Assembly (NCBI GenBank): GCA_019055375.1
Contig: JAHQIW010002017.1
Location: forward strand, 124,001 to 188,000
Length of the DNA: 64,000 bases
Source: Parelaphostrongylus tenuis
Taxonomy: Eukaryota; Nematoda; Chromadorea; Rhabditida; Metastrongylidae
Direction: 5' to 3'
Both the position numbers and the translations under genes were made by a program. The notes beneath the pieces are model-generated. The model worked only from the letters and a program-made list of their open reading frames with translations. It did not search any database and was not told the origin of the DNA. Positions 23,101-30,959 of the stretch are shown here, in pieces (the first letter of the stretch is position 1; each line of letters starts with the position of its first letter).

Positions 23101-24737
23101 GGCAAATCTGCAAAACAGTGAACGGGTTTGGGCGATTGCCATTCTATGTTGTTTGCTCCATAAATCACAATCCATCCTGAATTAAGTTCGCATTCGCAAA
23201 TATATACGAAAGTAGACCTCCATTCTAATTCCCTGAACTTCGGCGTCGATCGCACTATTTTACCTCTATTTACTGTTGAGCCAACACTAGGTCGCTATGA
23301 AACTATGAATTTTAAGGCGACGGTGTAACCCTCATTTATGCGGTGTTTCTTCTCTAGGCGACGACTGCGAAAACCAATATTGCAAGAAGATCAGGTGTTA
23401 ATGACAGTCGATTCAGGTCATCTTGGTCTTGATGAAGGTGGAAAGCCGAAACATTAGCTATACTTAAGATAAAAGCCTAGTATTGGGCCATCGATAGGAA
23501 ACAGAGGAGTGTTGGCATAGAAACAACGGAGAAAATCACAACTATCATGATTTCCTTAATAACTGCTCATATGATAAAGCGGATGAATATAGATAGGATG
23601 AATGCTGTTTCACTGTTTCTCATCTTCGAAAATACACAAACTAATCTACATCTCAACAAACGTTACACTACAGAAGACTAGAAAGACCGTGATACAGAAA
23701 AAGAAGAACGAAGAATAGCCATAGGAGCGAACAGTATTCCAAAAAGGAATGACAACACATAGAGAAGACAAATGTATAACCCTATTCTTTGGGTAAGAGT
23801 GCATGTGGTGCAGTGATTAGAAGTGCTCTGAGTCGCACACGAGGTCAGTGGTTTGATTTCGCGCTTATGACTCACCAAGTTATCCATCCTTCCGTAGTTT
23901 GTAAACTAGTATCAGACTGGTCTCAGACATGTCTGGGAGGATAAGCAGCACTGACTCAATTCAGCTGGAAGCCACCGCAAGCCATTGTAAAGGTCAGATA
24001 AGCATTCAATCACCTCAAACGAAGTCAGAAATTGGAGGCGAGTGCATGTCGCATCCCGCAGGGATTGATCAACGCCGAGAGCTTTGTCGTTTTATCCTTT
24101 TATTCTTCGGGATGCAGACTCGCAGCAGGAAGACTACTGATGCGATGCTTAGAGCCATTCACAAAAGCCATGCAAAAGAGGTACGGTGCTCAACGTATCC
24201 CTAGAGTGAGCAAAACTCAGTGACCTACTATTGCACGCAACAGAGACATAAAATTTGCTGCGGCCCGCTCAAGTAACTCGACGATTGACGAGACAATATG
24301 TTTTGAAATGGCGATGAGATCAGTCACAGCTGCAGGTGCACTCGAGATGTATTGGTAATATATTGTAGTGAACTTATCAGGCACACAATACTGCGTCTAT
24401 TTTTTTAGCAATACAAACACAACTATAATATTATGTCTTCTATTTTGAGTGTTTTACTACGACTACGCTCAAATTCCAATATATCTCATAATTATTATTT
24501 CAGCCAACATGTCATGTGGCCTGTTAAAAGACTCTTGTACAGCCCGATACACGTGTTTCCGCTTTGCAGCCTCGTCAGTTGAGGAGACCCTTCGTCTTTA
24601 GCCAATCCTCTTGGGGCTCGTGCCCCAGAACAACTATAATACACATTGAATACACTCACCCAATGCTTGTATTCGCGCCTTGTGACAGTGATCAGCTTTC
24701 CTGGGTCGTGTTCGTCGCCATTTTTATAGACGCGTAT
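8190..24737 (-). CDS. Doublecortin (DCX) domain protein, spliced, minus strand
   Basis: DCX domains bind microtubules between protofilaments; family members stabilise microtubules in neurons, cilia and mitotic cells. Exons on the minus strand: 24737-24660 (IRVYKNGDEHDPGKLI..., the classic DCX start), 14723-14634 (FLDALTKKLG...KLFSIYGDKV), 14580-14479 (FTELENNGEYVAVERGPF), 13503-13318 (62 residues, no known motif), 11217-11140, 9793-9728 and 8285-8190 (charged tail with KKETDEVRCPTRD and MDIEEKKVP). The first four exons join in phase 0, and the last three join in phase with each other (1+2 bases). All use TTTCAG- or TAG-type acceptors and GTGAGT-like donors, except a weak GTCATC at 9727. Between 13318 and 11217 a small exon is missing, because the phase does not carry over; candidate coding lies near 12.2-12.35 kb. 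The start codon was not found and should lie above 24737. The 9.9-kb intron inside the DCX domain is full of transposons. Confidence 0.8.
8418..8662 (+). repeat. SINE family L (Leu/Ser-tRNA-like head), copy 1
   Basis: The head GTGGCCGAGGGGATGTGATG resembles the A-box region of a class II tRNA (GGCCGAGTGGTTxxxGC). The body carries cattctacgacgttcaagaa, and the tail carries gctagaagtacggggattcg followed by A-rich sequence and cactgtgaa. Copies at 12.8 kb (+) and 50.0-50.3 kb (-) share head, body and tail in the same order. Confidence 0.7.
8836..9310 (-). pseudogene. Mariner-family transposase fragment, C-terminal part
   Basis: Minus-strand frames give a degraded KLTKKK..TELRW, then PPYSPDFSPFDYHLFRSLEH (the PD...DYHLF signature holding the last catalytic Asp of DD34D) and RGIDLLPERWLKCVQ near 9000-8930. 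Frameshifts and stops interrupt it. A candidate left end (attaggtcctctaacaatg) lies at about 8836. It abuts a plus-strand mariner C-terminus at 9.33-9.59 kb. It lies in the large intron between the DCX exons at 9728 and 8285. Confidence 0.7.
9330..9586 (+). pseudogene. Mariner transposase C-terminus with right inverted repeat
   Basis: The plus-strand frame reads HGIDVLPERSQKCVWDDGAY then FE and a stop at about 9469. This is homologous to the end of the minus-strand fragment next to it (RGIDLLPERWLKCVQADDAY). About 90 bp downstream, CCAAAACTTATGAAATGATCTAATA (9558-9583) matches the terminal inverted repeat of the fold-back mariners at 28.6, 30.4 and 38.3 kb. It therefore preserves the true element end. 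Confidence 0.65.
9930..10265 (+). pseudogene. Penelope-like element GIY-YIG endonuclease fragment
   Basis: Frames read HDCMSWGAVYPL near 10165-10200, then KHVGETCRLPCVSF near 10218-10258. This parallels DDCISVGAVYLT...KYMGETGRPLYARL of the copy at 20.0 kb. The GETxRLP core replaces the usual GETGRP. Several frame changes; not functional. Confidence 0.6.
10600..10990 (-). pseudogene. Internally deleted mariner transposase
   Basis: The minus strand encodes AADEINEDEGAG near 10965-10930, then FKRFKEGSFNLEEMPRFGRL (the N-terminal helix-turn-helix and linker of mariner transposases). The frame then passes directly to NPDVAPPDMAYFSQCNTF near 10770-10725, which corresponds to the C-terminal PD...DYHLF block. 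The central catalytic region is missing. The element at 21.0-21.3 kb is a similar deletion product. Confidence 0.65.
11225..12800. other. Intron sequence, possible missing DCX-gene exon
   Basis: On the minus strand at about 12.35-12.20 kb there is coding-looking sequence (frames containing PKPLLCVFKNWVYQTKQ and CEYFELLYRAVSSVTEYY) with a GTGAGT in its middle. It may hold a further DCX-like exon but the frames do not join cleanly. Otherwise nothing recognised. Confidence 0.3.
12809..13075 (+). repeat. SINE family L, copy 2
   Basis: The head GGTGCTCTGGCCGAGTGGTT, then gatgctcgtcgcggcgc, a body with gcattctatggcgttcaaga and a tail with aagtattgggatccgcacag, A-rich sequence and cgctgtgaag. Same order as copies at 8.4 and 50.0-50.3 kb. 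It lies in the DCX-gene intron. Confidence 0.7.
13850..14330 (-). pseudogene. Mariner transposase fragment, C-terminal half
   Basis: Minus-strand frames give DLIWYAERDALDNKQTFSAD (compare the mariner DxxG..YE.L...T.NA.VY block), ILQDNARPST (the DNARPH catalytic Asp block) and, after a frameshift, PPYRPSTAPSDYHLLRALN (last catalytic Asp). The N-terminal half is absent. It is embedded between DCX-gene exons 14479 and 13503. Confidence 0.75.
14735..15219. other. Intron sequence with a GC-rich patch
   Basis: Start of the large DCX intron. A conspicuous GC-rich patch lies at 14845-14892 (ggcggcaaggggcgtcccaa, then gcgcggcgagcgcagcgcg). Nothing else recognised. Confidence 0.3.
15221..15513 (+). 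repeat. SINE family A (tRNA-like head), copy 1
   Basis: The head GGCGTAGGTGGCGCAGTGGG, then tagaggtgcaccgcatcgca, with a B-box-like ttaatagtttgatctcgcgc. The body has ccatccatctctccggag, a gatagcactgactcgg block, cacctcaaacgaagtta and a tail with atcaacgccaaaagcttta. Copies at 23.8 and 60.8 kb (+) and 63.7-63.95 kb (-). Confidence 0.75.
15515..17010. other. DCX intron, no recognised feature
   Basis: AT-rich. ORFs of 60-95 residues on both strands lack motifs and splice support. Confidence 0.4.
17011..17330 (+). repeat. Repeat family D, copy 1
   Basis: Shares with 17.33, 24.45, 39.95 and 56.8 kb the order: ttttcttaagaccatgctca, a tgatagttaatt...gagcc stretch, a tggtctgttatgggcactt block, a cctcgccag stretch, ctttcgtctaagccaatcc and gacgtacgatttacactc. 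Non-coding. Confidence 0.65.
17331..17562 (+). repeat. Repeat family D, copy 2, folded back on itself
   Basis: Begins gtttgcttaaaaccacgctc as the neighbouring copy. A stretch at about 17415-17458 (gggcacttacactgtgcaag onward) is repeated in inverted form at 17483-17530 (ctgtcaaagccgaaacacgt ... ataagtgcc), giving a ~45-bp-armed hairpin around the cctcgtcagttgcatagtgcc core. Confidence 0.6.
17711..17756 (-). ncRNA. Hammerhead-ribozyme-like motif in left PLE terminal repeat
   Basis: On the minus strand: CCAGGCT, CCGAAGA (core CUGAAGA with one change), AGGCGAATTGTT as helix II hairpin, GAAAC, then GTC at the expected cleavage position. PLE terminal repeats are known to carry minimal hammerheads with a very short helix III. 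This copy has lost the U of CUGA and is probably inactive. Confidence 0.5.
20517..20560 (+). ncRNA. Hammerhead-ribozyme-like motif in right PLE terminal repeat
   Basis: CCAGGTT, CTGAAAA (CUGANGA with G to A), AGGCGAAGTGCC (helix II GGC/GCC with small loop), GAAAC, GTC, AGCTGTTG. Helix I can pair GGUU with AGCU using wobbles. It matches the left repeat in inverted orientation. One core base differs, so activity is doubtful. Confidence 0.5.
20920..21300 (-). pseudogene. Internally deleted mariner transposase, second example
   Basis: The minus strand encodes LENKLRTGRSTMSKNDD near 21300-21245 and VAVKVDVSHTAVLTHLH near 21225-21170 (N-terminal DNA-binding region). A jump follows to PSDFGLFRSMQRF near 21170-21130, the C-terminal catalytic-Asp block. 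The middle of the gene is missing. The 3' flank (gatcggaaaaggc, caaaagcgttgcattga) is shared with the 10.7-kb element. Confidence 0.65.
21300..21985. other. DCX intron, no recognised feature
   Basis: A 114-residue minus-strand ORF here (21313-21657) has no recognisable motif; it could be non-coding. Confidence 0.35.
21990..22482 (+). pseudogene. Mariner transposase, N-terminal half
   Basis: Frames read AVDEINEVEGEGTVRGSAVG (22010-22070), then AGDLDLKNKRRSGRPTKLNN (22090-22160), ELATKTDVSRTTVLILLHQL (22205-22265), KRVGICCQLLN (22325-22360) and RIVTMGEKWVYRPDSK (22385-22430). The usual catalytic GDEKW is MGEKW here, so the first catalytic Asp is lost. The frame shifts at about 22075 and 22180. 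Nothing after the first catalytic block. Confidence 0.8.
22485..23415. other. DCX intron, no recognised feature
   Basis: Short ORFs only; no family signal seen. Confidence 0.35.
23421..23460 (+). ncRNA. Degenerate hammerhead-like motif (solo PLE terminal repeat)
   Basis: GGTCTTGATGAAGGTGGAAAGCCGAAACATTAGC: TGATGA core with the leading C changed to T, helix II GGT/GCC, GAAAC intact, but ATT where GUH is expected. Resembles the PLE repeats at 17.7 and 20.5 kb. Confidence 0.35.
23797..24105 (+). repeat. SINE family A, copy 2
   Basis: gtgcatgtggtgcagtgatt and agaagtgctctgagtcgcac form the head; then ggtttgatttcgcgcttatg (B-box-like), ccatccttccgtag, ataagcagcactgactcaat, cacctcaaacgaagtcag and atcaacgccgagagctttgt. 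Same module order as the 15.2-kb copy. It lies in the DCX intron. Confidence 0.75.
24250..24298 (+). repeat. Possible RTE 3'-end remnant
   Basis: ttgctgcggcccgctcaagt then aactcgacgattgacgagac resembles the gttgctggtacccgctcgag...ctcgacgatcaac block at the 3' end of the RTE copies at 7.7 and 62.4 kb. Confidence 0.35.
24445..24659 (+). repeat. Repeat family D, copy 3
   Basis: Contains ttttactacgactacgctca, ccaacatgtcatgtggcctg, gatacacgtgtttccgcttt, gcctcgtcagttg and cgtctttagccaatcctctt in family order. It runs up to the splice donor of the first recognised DCX exon (24660). Confidence 0.6.
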
Positions 24738-24764
24738 CTGAAAAAGTGTTCTTAAACATCTCAT

Positions 24765-25865
24765 CGCGCATTTGCAGCGATCTTGTTGAAGGTGTGTTGT
24801 TCTTACTCAAGAAATGCAATTTCAGTGCTCGGGAGATTCAATTTTGCATTTGAACATAAGAGCTTAGGGAATATTCATTGAGACTGTGTGCTCAAATCTC
24901 ATTTTCTCATTCTCTTCCTTTGTATTCTGAAGATATAATGCCTGGAAAATCTATAGAAGTAAGTCCTTAATCTGCTACGCTTTTGGAGCTATTTCTATGT
25001 AGATGCAAGATATTGGCACTAAGTGCGAAAAGAAACAATCCAGTCTGCCTTGTTTCTAATCCTGATCCAACAGTATTCTGAAAAATGTGTTATAAAAGGA
25101 AACACAGCCACACATTGTGAATGAAAAGTTTACTGGAAGGAAGAACCTGCTGGTGCAGATGTCATTTTGTTGAACGTTAAAATTTGGAGTGTTTATTATG
25201 AGTTTCAGCAGCAATCAAAAATCGATAACCACTGATTTCATTCAATGACCGGCTTCCGGTTACATTATGTTTTTCATTTCTTTGAAACAAATGTGGCTAT
25301 CAAATTTTGTCGATGCTTTGCTTCTCTTCAAGTATCAAGAGATGATACCATAGATGTCGGCCGTTCAAGCAACGCATTTTTCTGTGCTCAAAACAGTACG
25401 TCGAAGGAACGAATTGTCTTTGTTCCAAAGACTAAATGACGTATGCTTTACAAAATTTCCACTGCTCATGATCCTTTTCTCTCGTTCTATTCCAGCTAAA
25501 GCACTCTGGAATGGGCATTATGAAGACAAGAAATTGTCGCTACAAAATCGAATGTTTAATGACCTTGGCAAGGAAAGAATGATTCAGCGTTTTCTTATGA
25601 GTACAAGCGATTGTTAACAGTAGGATTTTAAGAATACAGTCAAAGCAGAATGCAGTCAATGCAATAAAGTAATGGCTGACGATAGGACGGTATTGCCCTC
25701 TACAAAGCTTGGAGTGTCCAAATTAAGTTTGACCATTCTAGCTTTGAATAAGGCAGTGCGGCAGATTTCATTGTTCTGAAATGCACTCTGCATGGAATCG
25801 TATCCAATGAACTTTATTATCAACAACTCCACATTTGCTGAGCAAGAGAGTCACTAGAAACTCTT
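24765..25865. other. No clear gene; should contain or precede DCX 5' exons
   Basis: No minus-strand exon with a start codon was identified. A plus-strand stretch at 25498-25617 has an upstream ttccag but no recognised motif. Confidence 0.3.
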
Positions 25866-25899
25866 TTTTTTGGCGACTTCAGTACTCAAAAAACGTCAA

Positions 25900-26260
25900 T
25901 TGCGTGACAGTTACTTTGCAGATTTATTAACAAAAATTACTCGGAATTGCATGATATTTGTATCGTTCAACTCCGCATTTTCTTGCGAATTTTCGTATAC
26001 AACTTGCCCATACTTGCTTCAGCATGGAGCTGTCGTGGCAACAAGTTCGCTTGCTACCCAGGCACGAATGGCGCGTAAGGGGCGAGTGCTTGTGAAGCGG
26101 CTCACGAGTTCAATGGAGCTTGGAGCGATGCCCGAACTTTGCAATTTTGCTTTATGATAACGCTCGACTTCATGTTACAAAACCGATCGAAAACGTCATA
26201 AAGGAGCTGAGGTGGGAAGTTTCAGAAGGATTCACCTCACCCGCCTTATTTTTTAGAAGG
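25900..26260 (+). pseudogene. Deleted mariner: N-terminus joined to catalytic DNAR block
   Basis: A frame starting at about 26026 (ATGGAGCTGTCGTGGCAACA) reads MELSWQQVRLLPRHEWRVR, like mariner transposase N-termini. It is joined after about 26110 to LLYDNARLHVTKPIENVIKE and LRWEV, the DNARPH block. The intervening catalytic region is missing. The first part is the same sequence that forms the arms of the fold-backs at 28.6, 30.4 and 38.3 kb. A short tandem repeat (ttcaccT/Cacccgcctta) follows at 26225-26295. Confidence 0.65.
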
Positions 26261-26299
26261 AAGGTTTTAGAAAGATTCACCTTACCCGCCTTACTCTAC

Positions 26300-26985
26300 C
26301 GACAATGCACCTTCACAATAAAAATTGGGATTACCAAATTCAAATTGTAAATCAGCAGATTCAAACGCCAAGTCAAAAGTTGTCATCTTCAAGGTCCTAT
26401 AAAAACCATCATATAAAATATTTTGCACAAAAAGAGCTCATAAATAAATAGCGTTTTTCAACGCACTTTCAAACAAAAAAATTGTACAGTTTTATCCTTT
26501 CTATTATCGTAGCAGAGAAAAAAAAACGGCGGAATCATATTTGTACACCTAATGTCAATGCCGGTAGTGCATAACGCACAAACTCTACGATTAGTTGCTC
26601 AGTTTCGATGCATCATAGATATGGCCTCTCTGGTGAAGTGGTGGCAGCGTGGAACGCAATCAGCTATCGCGTGGGTCCGAAAAATTTGCATATCACTCAG
26701 TATCCCTGCATACATCATTTCAATATCAAAACGCTGCTTATAAAACAGTGAAAAAGTTTTTTTGTCAATTAGAGAATACCGAACGTTTAGAAAAGACAAG
26801 AGCGCCAGAAATTTTCAAAATCCTTTGATTTCATTGTCAGAGAGATTGTTTCAAGCCAATTTGAGATTGATACGTTAATGGCGCGCGTACGTTTCGGTTT
26901 TTTCGTCCGCTCCATCAAAGCCACTCTCCCCTCACGTCCTATTACTGATAGAAGGGACATGGGATGTTTTAGTGGTGAAAAAACG
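26300..26985. other. No recognised feature
   Basis: AT-rich, short ORFs only. Confidence 0.4.
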
Positions 26986-26989
26986 GGAA

Positions 26990-27880
26990 ATTAGATTTAA
27001 TCTAGTGCTTTGCCATCAGACGGCAACAAATAAGTATTCTACCTCCTTCGCTGGACAAGAATTTTTCATGGAGTTTGAGCACATTTATAAGCCTGAATCT
27101 CTGGCTAGCGCCCTAAATAGCGGTTTCTTTTCAAAAAGTCTGTTTATAGTGCTGGGGAATCTAAGAAAAATTTATGGTCCGCATGCACCACGCGTTTTTC
27201 TTTATTTCGCTTATATTTTGCTCTACAAAACTCCTTATTTGGACTATTAGTACTCTTGCAATAGCAAATGTTTCAAAGAACTCAAAAATGTTTTCGTTTC
27301 TCCAAAGAGCTCTTTTGGCAGGGCTGTAGGAGAAAGAAAAAATTTGTGTTCTACACCTTTCTGGATAGAGCTCTTTCTTTAGATTATTATTAATCATTCG
27401 ATAGCGTAAGTTACAATGATTCCAACGCTGCGCTTATTTTCTGCAAAGACCGTTTCACTGCAGTTTGGCAGGGAAAACAAGTTCGCATTTCACATTTGCG
27501 ACGCTCTTCCTTACCGGCTAATATACGGGGTGGGATGGAGGGATCAATCGATGGTCAAGCGTTAGACATGTGGGGTGCAACTTGCTATTCAATTGCGAAT
27601 TTTGTCTCCGCTTTGGAAAAAACTCCACATCAGACGTTTAACTATGATACTAAATAATTTCTCTACACGTTCGTATGTTATCGTGCTTCCAGAGAAGTAA
27701 TTGTGAATCGCGCGGCCGATGTAAACATTATTTTATTTTGAATTTTACAGCGTTGCAAAAGGGTCTTTCCGAAAAACGGACACGTAGCGCTGTAGACAAA
27801 GATTTAAGAATTCGCGAATGATTACTAATACTCTTATGAAAAGTTCATGTCCAGCAAACGAGGACGAATATTCAATAGTC
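26990..27880. mobile_element. ~850-bp TIR element, copy B
   Basis: Follows copy A (5.03-5.88 kb) along its length: tattctacctccttcgctgg, the caaaactcctta...tagagtgc region, the gctgtaggagaaagaaaaa block, attattcgatagcgtaa-like, ctgcagt, gggtgcaactt, tctacacgttc, gcttccag and gcgaatgattactaata. Ends are gacggcaacaaataag and (inverted) gacggcgactattg. No ORF. Confidence 0.65.
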
Positions 27881-27884
27881 GCCG

Positions 27885-28575
27885 TCCAACAGAAGATCAA
27901 TTTTATTGTTCTCATGAAATTTGTAGCGCAACAAGCTGTGTTTTGTGCGTGGAAGAGATAAGCAATTTCAGAACTACAATGTTTAGTGAGAAGGAAAGCG
28001 TTGAAATAACAAAAAGAACAGTATTATCGATGACGTCATTGTTATATCCTTTGACGATTGGATAACGTAATTTGCACTCCTAGGGAAGATCCGTTCTAAA
28101 GAAGGAAAGGTAGAACTAAACCAATTTTTGATACGGGTGTTATGATTTAATGCATGTTAAGAAGGAAAAACTCTGCGTTTTCTACAATTCGGGGTGCTGG
28201 AGAGGATAGCGATTGTATAAATGCCGCACTGGATCTACGCAAATTTTAGAAAACCAGATGAAAGGAAAACTCATACACATATCCGTGCAATTTTGAAAAA
28301 CAAGTTATAGACATTTGATGTATACAGAAAGTGCTGACCAGGTAGACAGCAATTTCCAATGTATGATTTATAGCTAGCTCTGTCGAAAATTTAGGGGTGT
28401 GACCGAAAATAACTTTTATGCTGTTGAAAATCTTTTTTTTTTCTTACTCTCATCAATATTTTGTCACTTCATAATTTTATCCGCCCTCCAAAAGCGCATG
28501 AATGTTATAAATATCGCTAACAACATTTAACCTCACTGTAAAGGCCAAATGGGTACACGAACTAGAATCCACTTA
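27885..28575. other. No recognised feature
   Basis: Short ORFs only. Confidence 0.35.
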
Positions 28576-28576
28576 C

Positions 28577-29083
28577 TAATGAGTCATTCCATAAGTTTTA
28601 GAACTAAGACAATAAGTACCAGATTTATTGATGAGAAGTAATTAAATTTGCATGATTTTGATATCTTTCGATTGCCTACTTCCTTGCGAACATTTTGATA
28701 TACAACTTGCCTGAATTTACTTTGAGATGAGGCTGAGTTAGGAACAAGTTCATTCACTACTTATGTATGAGTGGCGCGCAAGGATAAGGCTAGTGAAGCG
28801 GCGCGCAGGCTAGGAAGTGGTTCACAAAGTTAAAAGCTGGCGAGAAGAGTTGGGAGAATTAGTAGCGCTCGAGCCGTCCGCAGGAAGCTCCATTAATCTT
28901 GCGCCCAGCTCCTGTAGCATTTTCCCTTAAGCGATATTCGTGCATGTTTAGCAAACGAATTTGTTCTCACTATATTTCCATTTCAAAGCAAGTGTAGGCA
29001 AGCTGCATATCAAAATGTTCAAAAGAAAAATGCGCAATTCAACGATTTGAAGACCATGCAAAAAACTTATGGAACGACCTAAT
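28577..29083. mobile_element. Fold-back mariner derivative, copy 1
   Basis: Left end GAGTCATTCCATAAGTTTTA and right end (inverted) TTAGGTCGTTCCATAAGTTT. Each arm carries the same sequence in opposite orientation: attttgatatc, ttgcgaacattttgata, caacttgcct, a tgagctgagt..gaacaagttc stretch and actcatg/acgaatg-gcgc. The arm sequence equals the transposase 5' region seen at 25.9-26.1 kb. Confidence 0.75.
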
Positions 29084-29089
29084 ATTAGA

Positions 29090-30355
29090 AGCTTCACAAC
29101 GTGAACGAAGTGAGCCAGCCTACCGACAGTGACGGTCACAAGAAGCGTTTGATTCTGCTAAACAGACGTACTACTACTTTGTTTGAGTCCGAGTGGAGAT
29201 GACGTCATACACTGAAGTACTCACGCGAATTGCTAAGAAGTCGAAATCAATCTTTACCGCCGTTTTGTCAAAGTCGAACCCAAATTCACGTCGTTCTTCC
29301 GAATTCATTCGACTAACAGATAGCCGGTTGCTTCATCGTTCTCTACAAACACCACAAAACGAAATGTTATTGAACCGAACTGAACTATTGAGATTTTTGG
29401 TATGATGTAAGAAGTTTAAACGGAAAAATTGAAAAAAATCCAGGTGTTGAAAAAGTGCTTAATGAACGATGTAGAGTTAATAGGATGTGAGATAATCGCT
29501 GTCTAATAAAATTCTGCGTTTTCTTATACGAGCAAGAGCATCAAAATAAAACTTCAAAAAATCTTAGTAGTCATTAAGTTTGATCTAGTTGACATGGGAT
29601 ATTGAAATTCAACTAGCAAGTTTTGCATCACGCCCATCGTGTTACGCCTGCTGATTGTCGTTTTCGTCTACTTTTTGAGTATCCGTCAACAGTTCATTTA
29701 CCAGAGGAATATAATGGATAGGTGAGCTCATAGCACCATTATCCTTTCGCTAAAACTAGTAAACATCGTTTATCCAGAAATCTGGAGTCGCCGGCATCAC
29801 GAGGCAGGAAAATTGCTGACGATTAGAAATAAGCAGCGAACGGGTGTTGGGGTTGAGCAAATGTTTTGGGCGAGTTTACAATAGTTCTGCCAGAAAATAA
29901 TTAACTGAACACCTGACGGTAAGAGAACTATAGGATTTTTCAATCAATGTGAACAGATACCGTAGTTCCAACTATGTTAATTTCATTGGCAGATAAACAA
30001 CACAGACAAATTAGCAGACATGAGACGTGTATACGAGCAAATTACAAAGTGCTATGGGCTTGATTCTCACCCATTTCGTCTACTTTCCATTAGGTGACAA
30101 CATTCTCAACATTTCTTCAGAAATAGCATTCCGGAAATTCGAAACTCATACATGAGAAATTTTCTTCTGATTCATTGGTCATTGCATATATAACCGCATA
30201 TTTTGGACACATGACAAAAGTATGGGATTCAAATATAAATTATTACTGTGTTAGTTCCCCGTTCATCATGGAGAGATAGTAATATAAGAAGTCATATTTC
30301 AAAACTCTTTCTTCTTGGCTAACAATTATAGTCACAACTGCCCAATGCGGCAATA
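29090..30355. other. No recognised feature
   Basis: Short ORFs only; no motif. Confidence 0.35.
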
Positions 30356-30357
30356 GA

Positions 30358-30953
30358 TTAGATCGCTCCATAAGTTTTGGCAGTAGTAAACATACACCAA
30401 ATTTATTAACCAGAAATAATTGATATTGCATGATTTTGGTGTCGCTCAACTACGTACTTTTTCGTGACCATTTCGGTATACAACTTCGCTATATTTGCTT
30501 CAAAGTAGAGCTTTCGTGGGAGCGAAATTGTTTGTTACTCATATACGGATGGTACGTAAGAAAAATGCTAGTGAAACGACCCGCAAGATTAATGGAGCTT
30601 CCTGTAGAGGATATGAGCACGACTGATCCTTGAGACTCCAGCTTTGAACTTCGTGATTCCTAGCCCTCCCTTTCTGCAACCGTATCATTGTCCCAAACTC
30701 CATTAATCTTGCGCGCCACCTTACTTTCATTGCATTTTCGCATTTTCCTCTACACGCCATTCGTTCATGAGTAGCAAACGAATTTGTTCCCATGACAATT
30801 CCACCTCAAAGCTAGTATATTCAAGCTATGTACCAAAATGTTGGAAAGACAAAGCGCATTTCAATGATGCTAATAGTCTGAGATTTTAATTACTTCTGGT
30901 TGATTAATTCGTGTTTGTTGTTTTAGTGAAAAAACTTCTGGAACGACCTGATA
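30358..30953. mobile_element. Fold-back mariner derivative, copy 2 (best)
   Basis: Inverted ends: TTAGATCGCTCCATAAGTTTTGG on the left, and the inverse of GTGAAAAAACTTCTGGAACGACCT on the right. Left arm (about 30425-30605) and right arm (about 30690-30905) are inverted copies of the mariner N-terminal region, from tgcatgattttggtgtcg through gcgcaagattaatggagctt. They are joined by a ~85-bp centre (30606-30690). No complete ORF; the ORF calls here are shadows of this structure. Confidence 0.8.
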
Positions 30954-30959
30954 ATCGGG

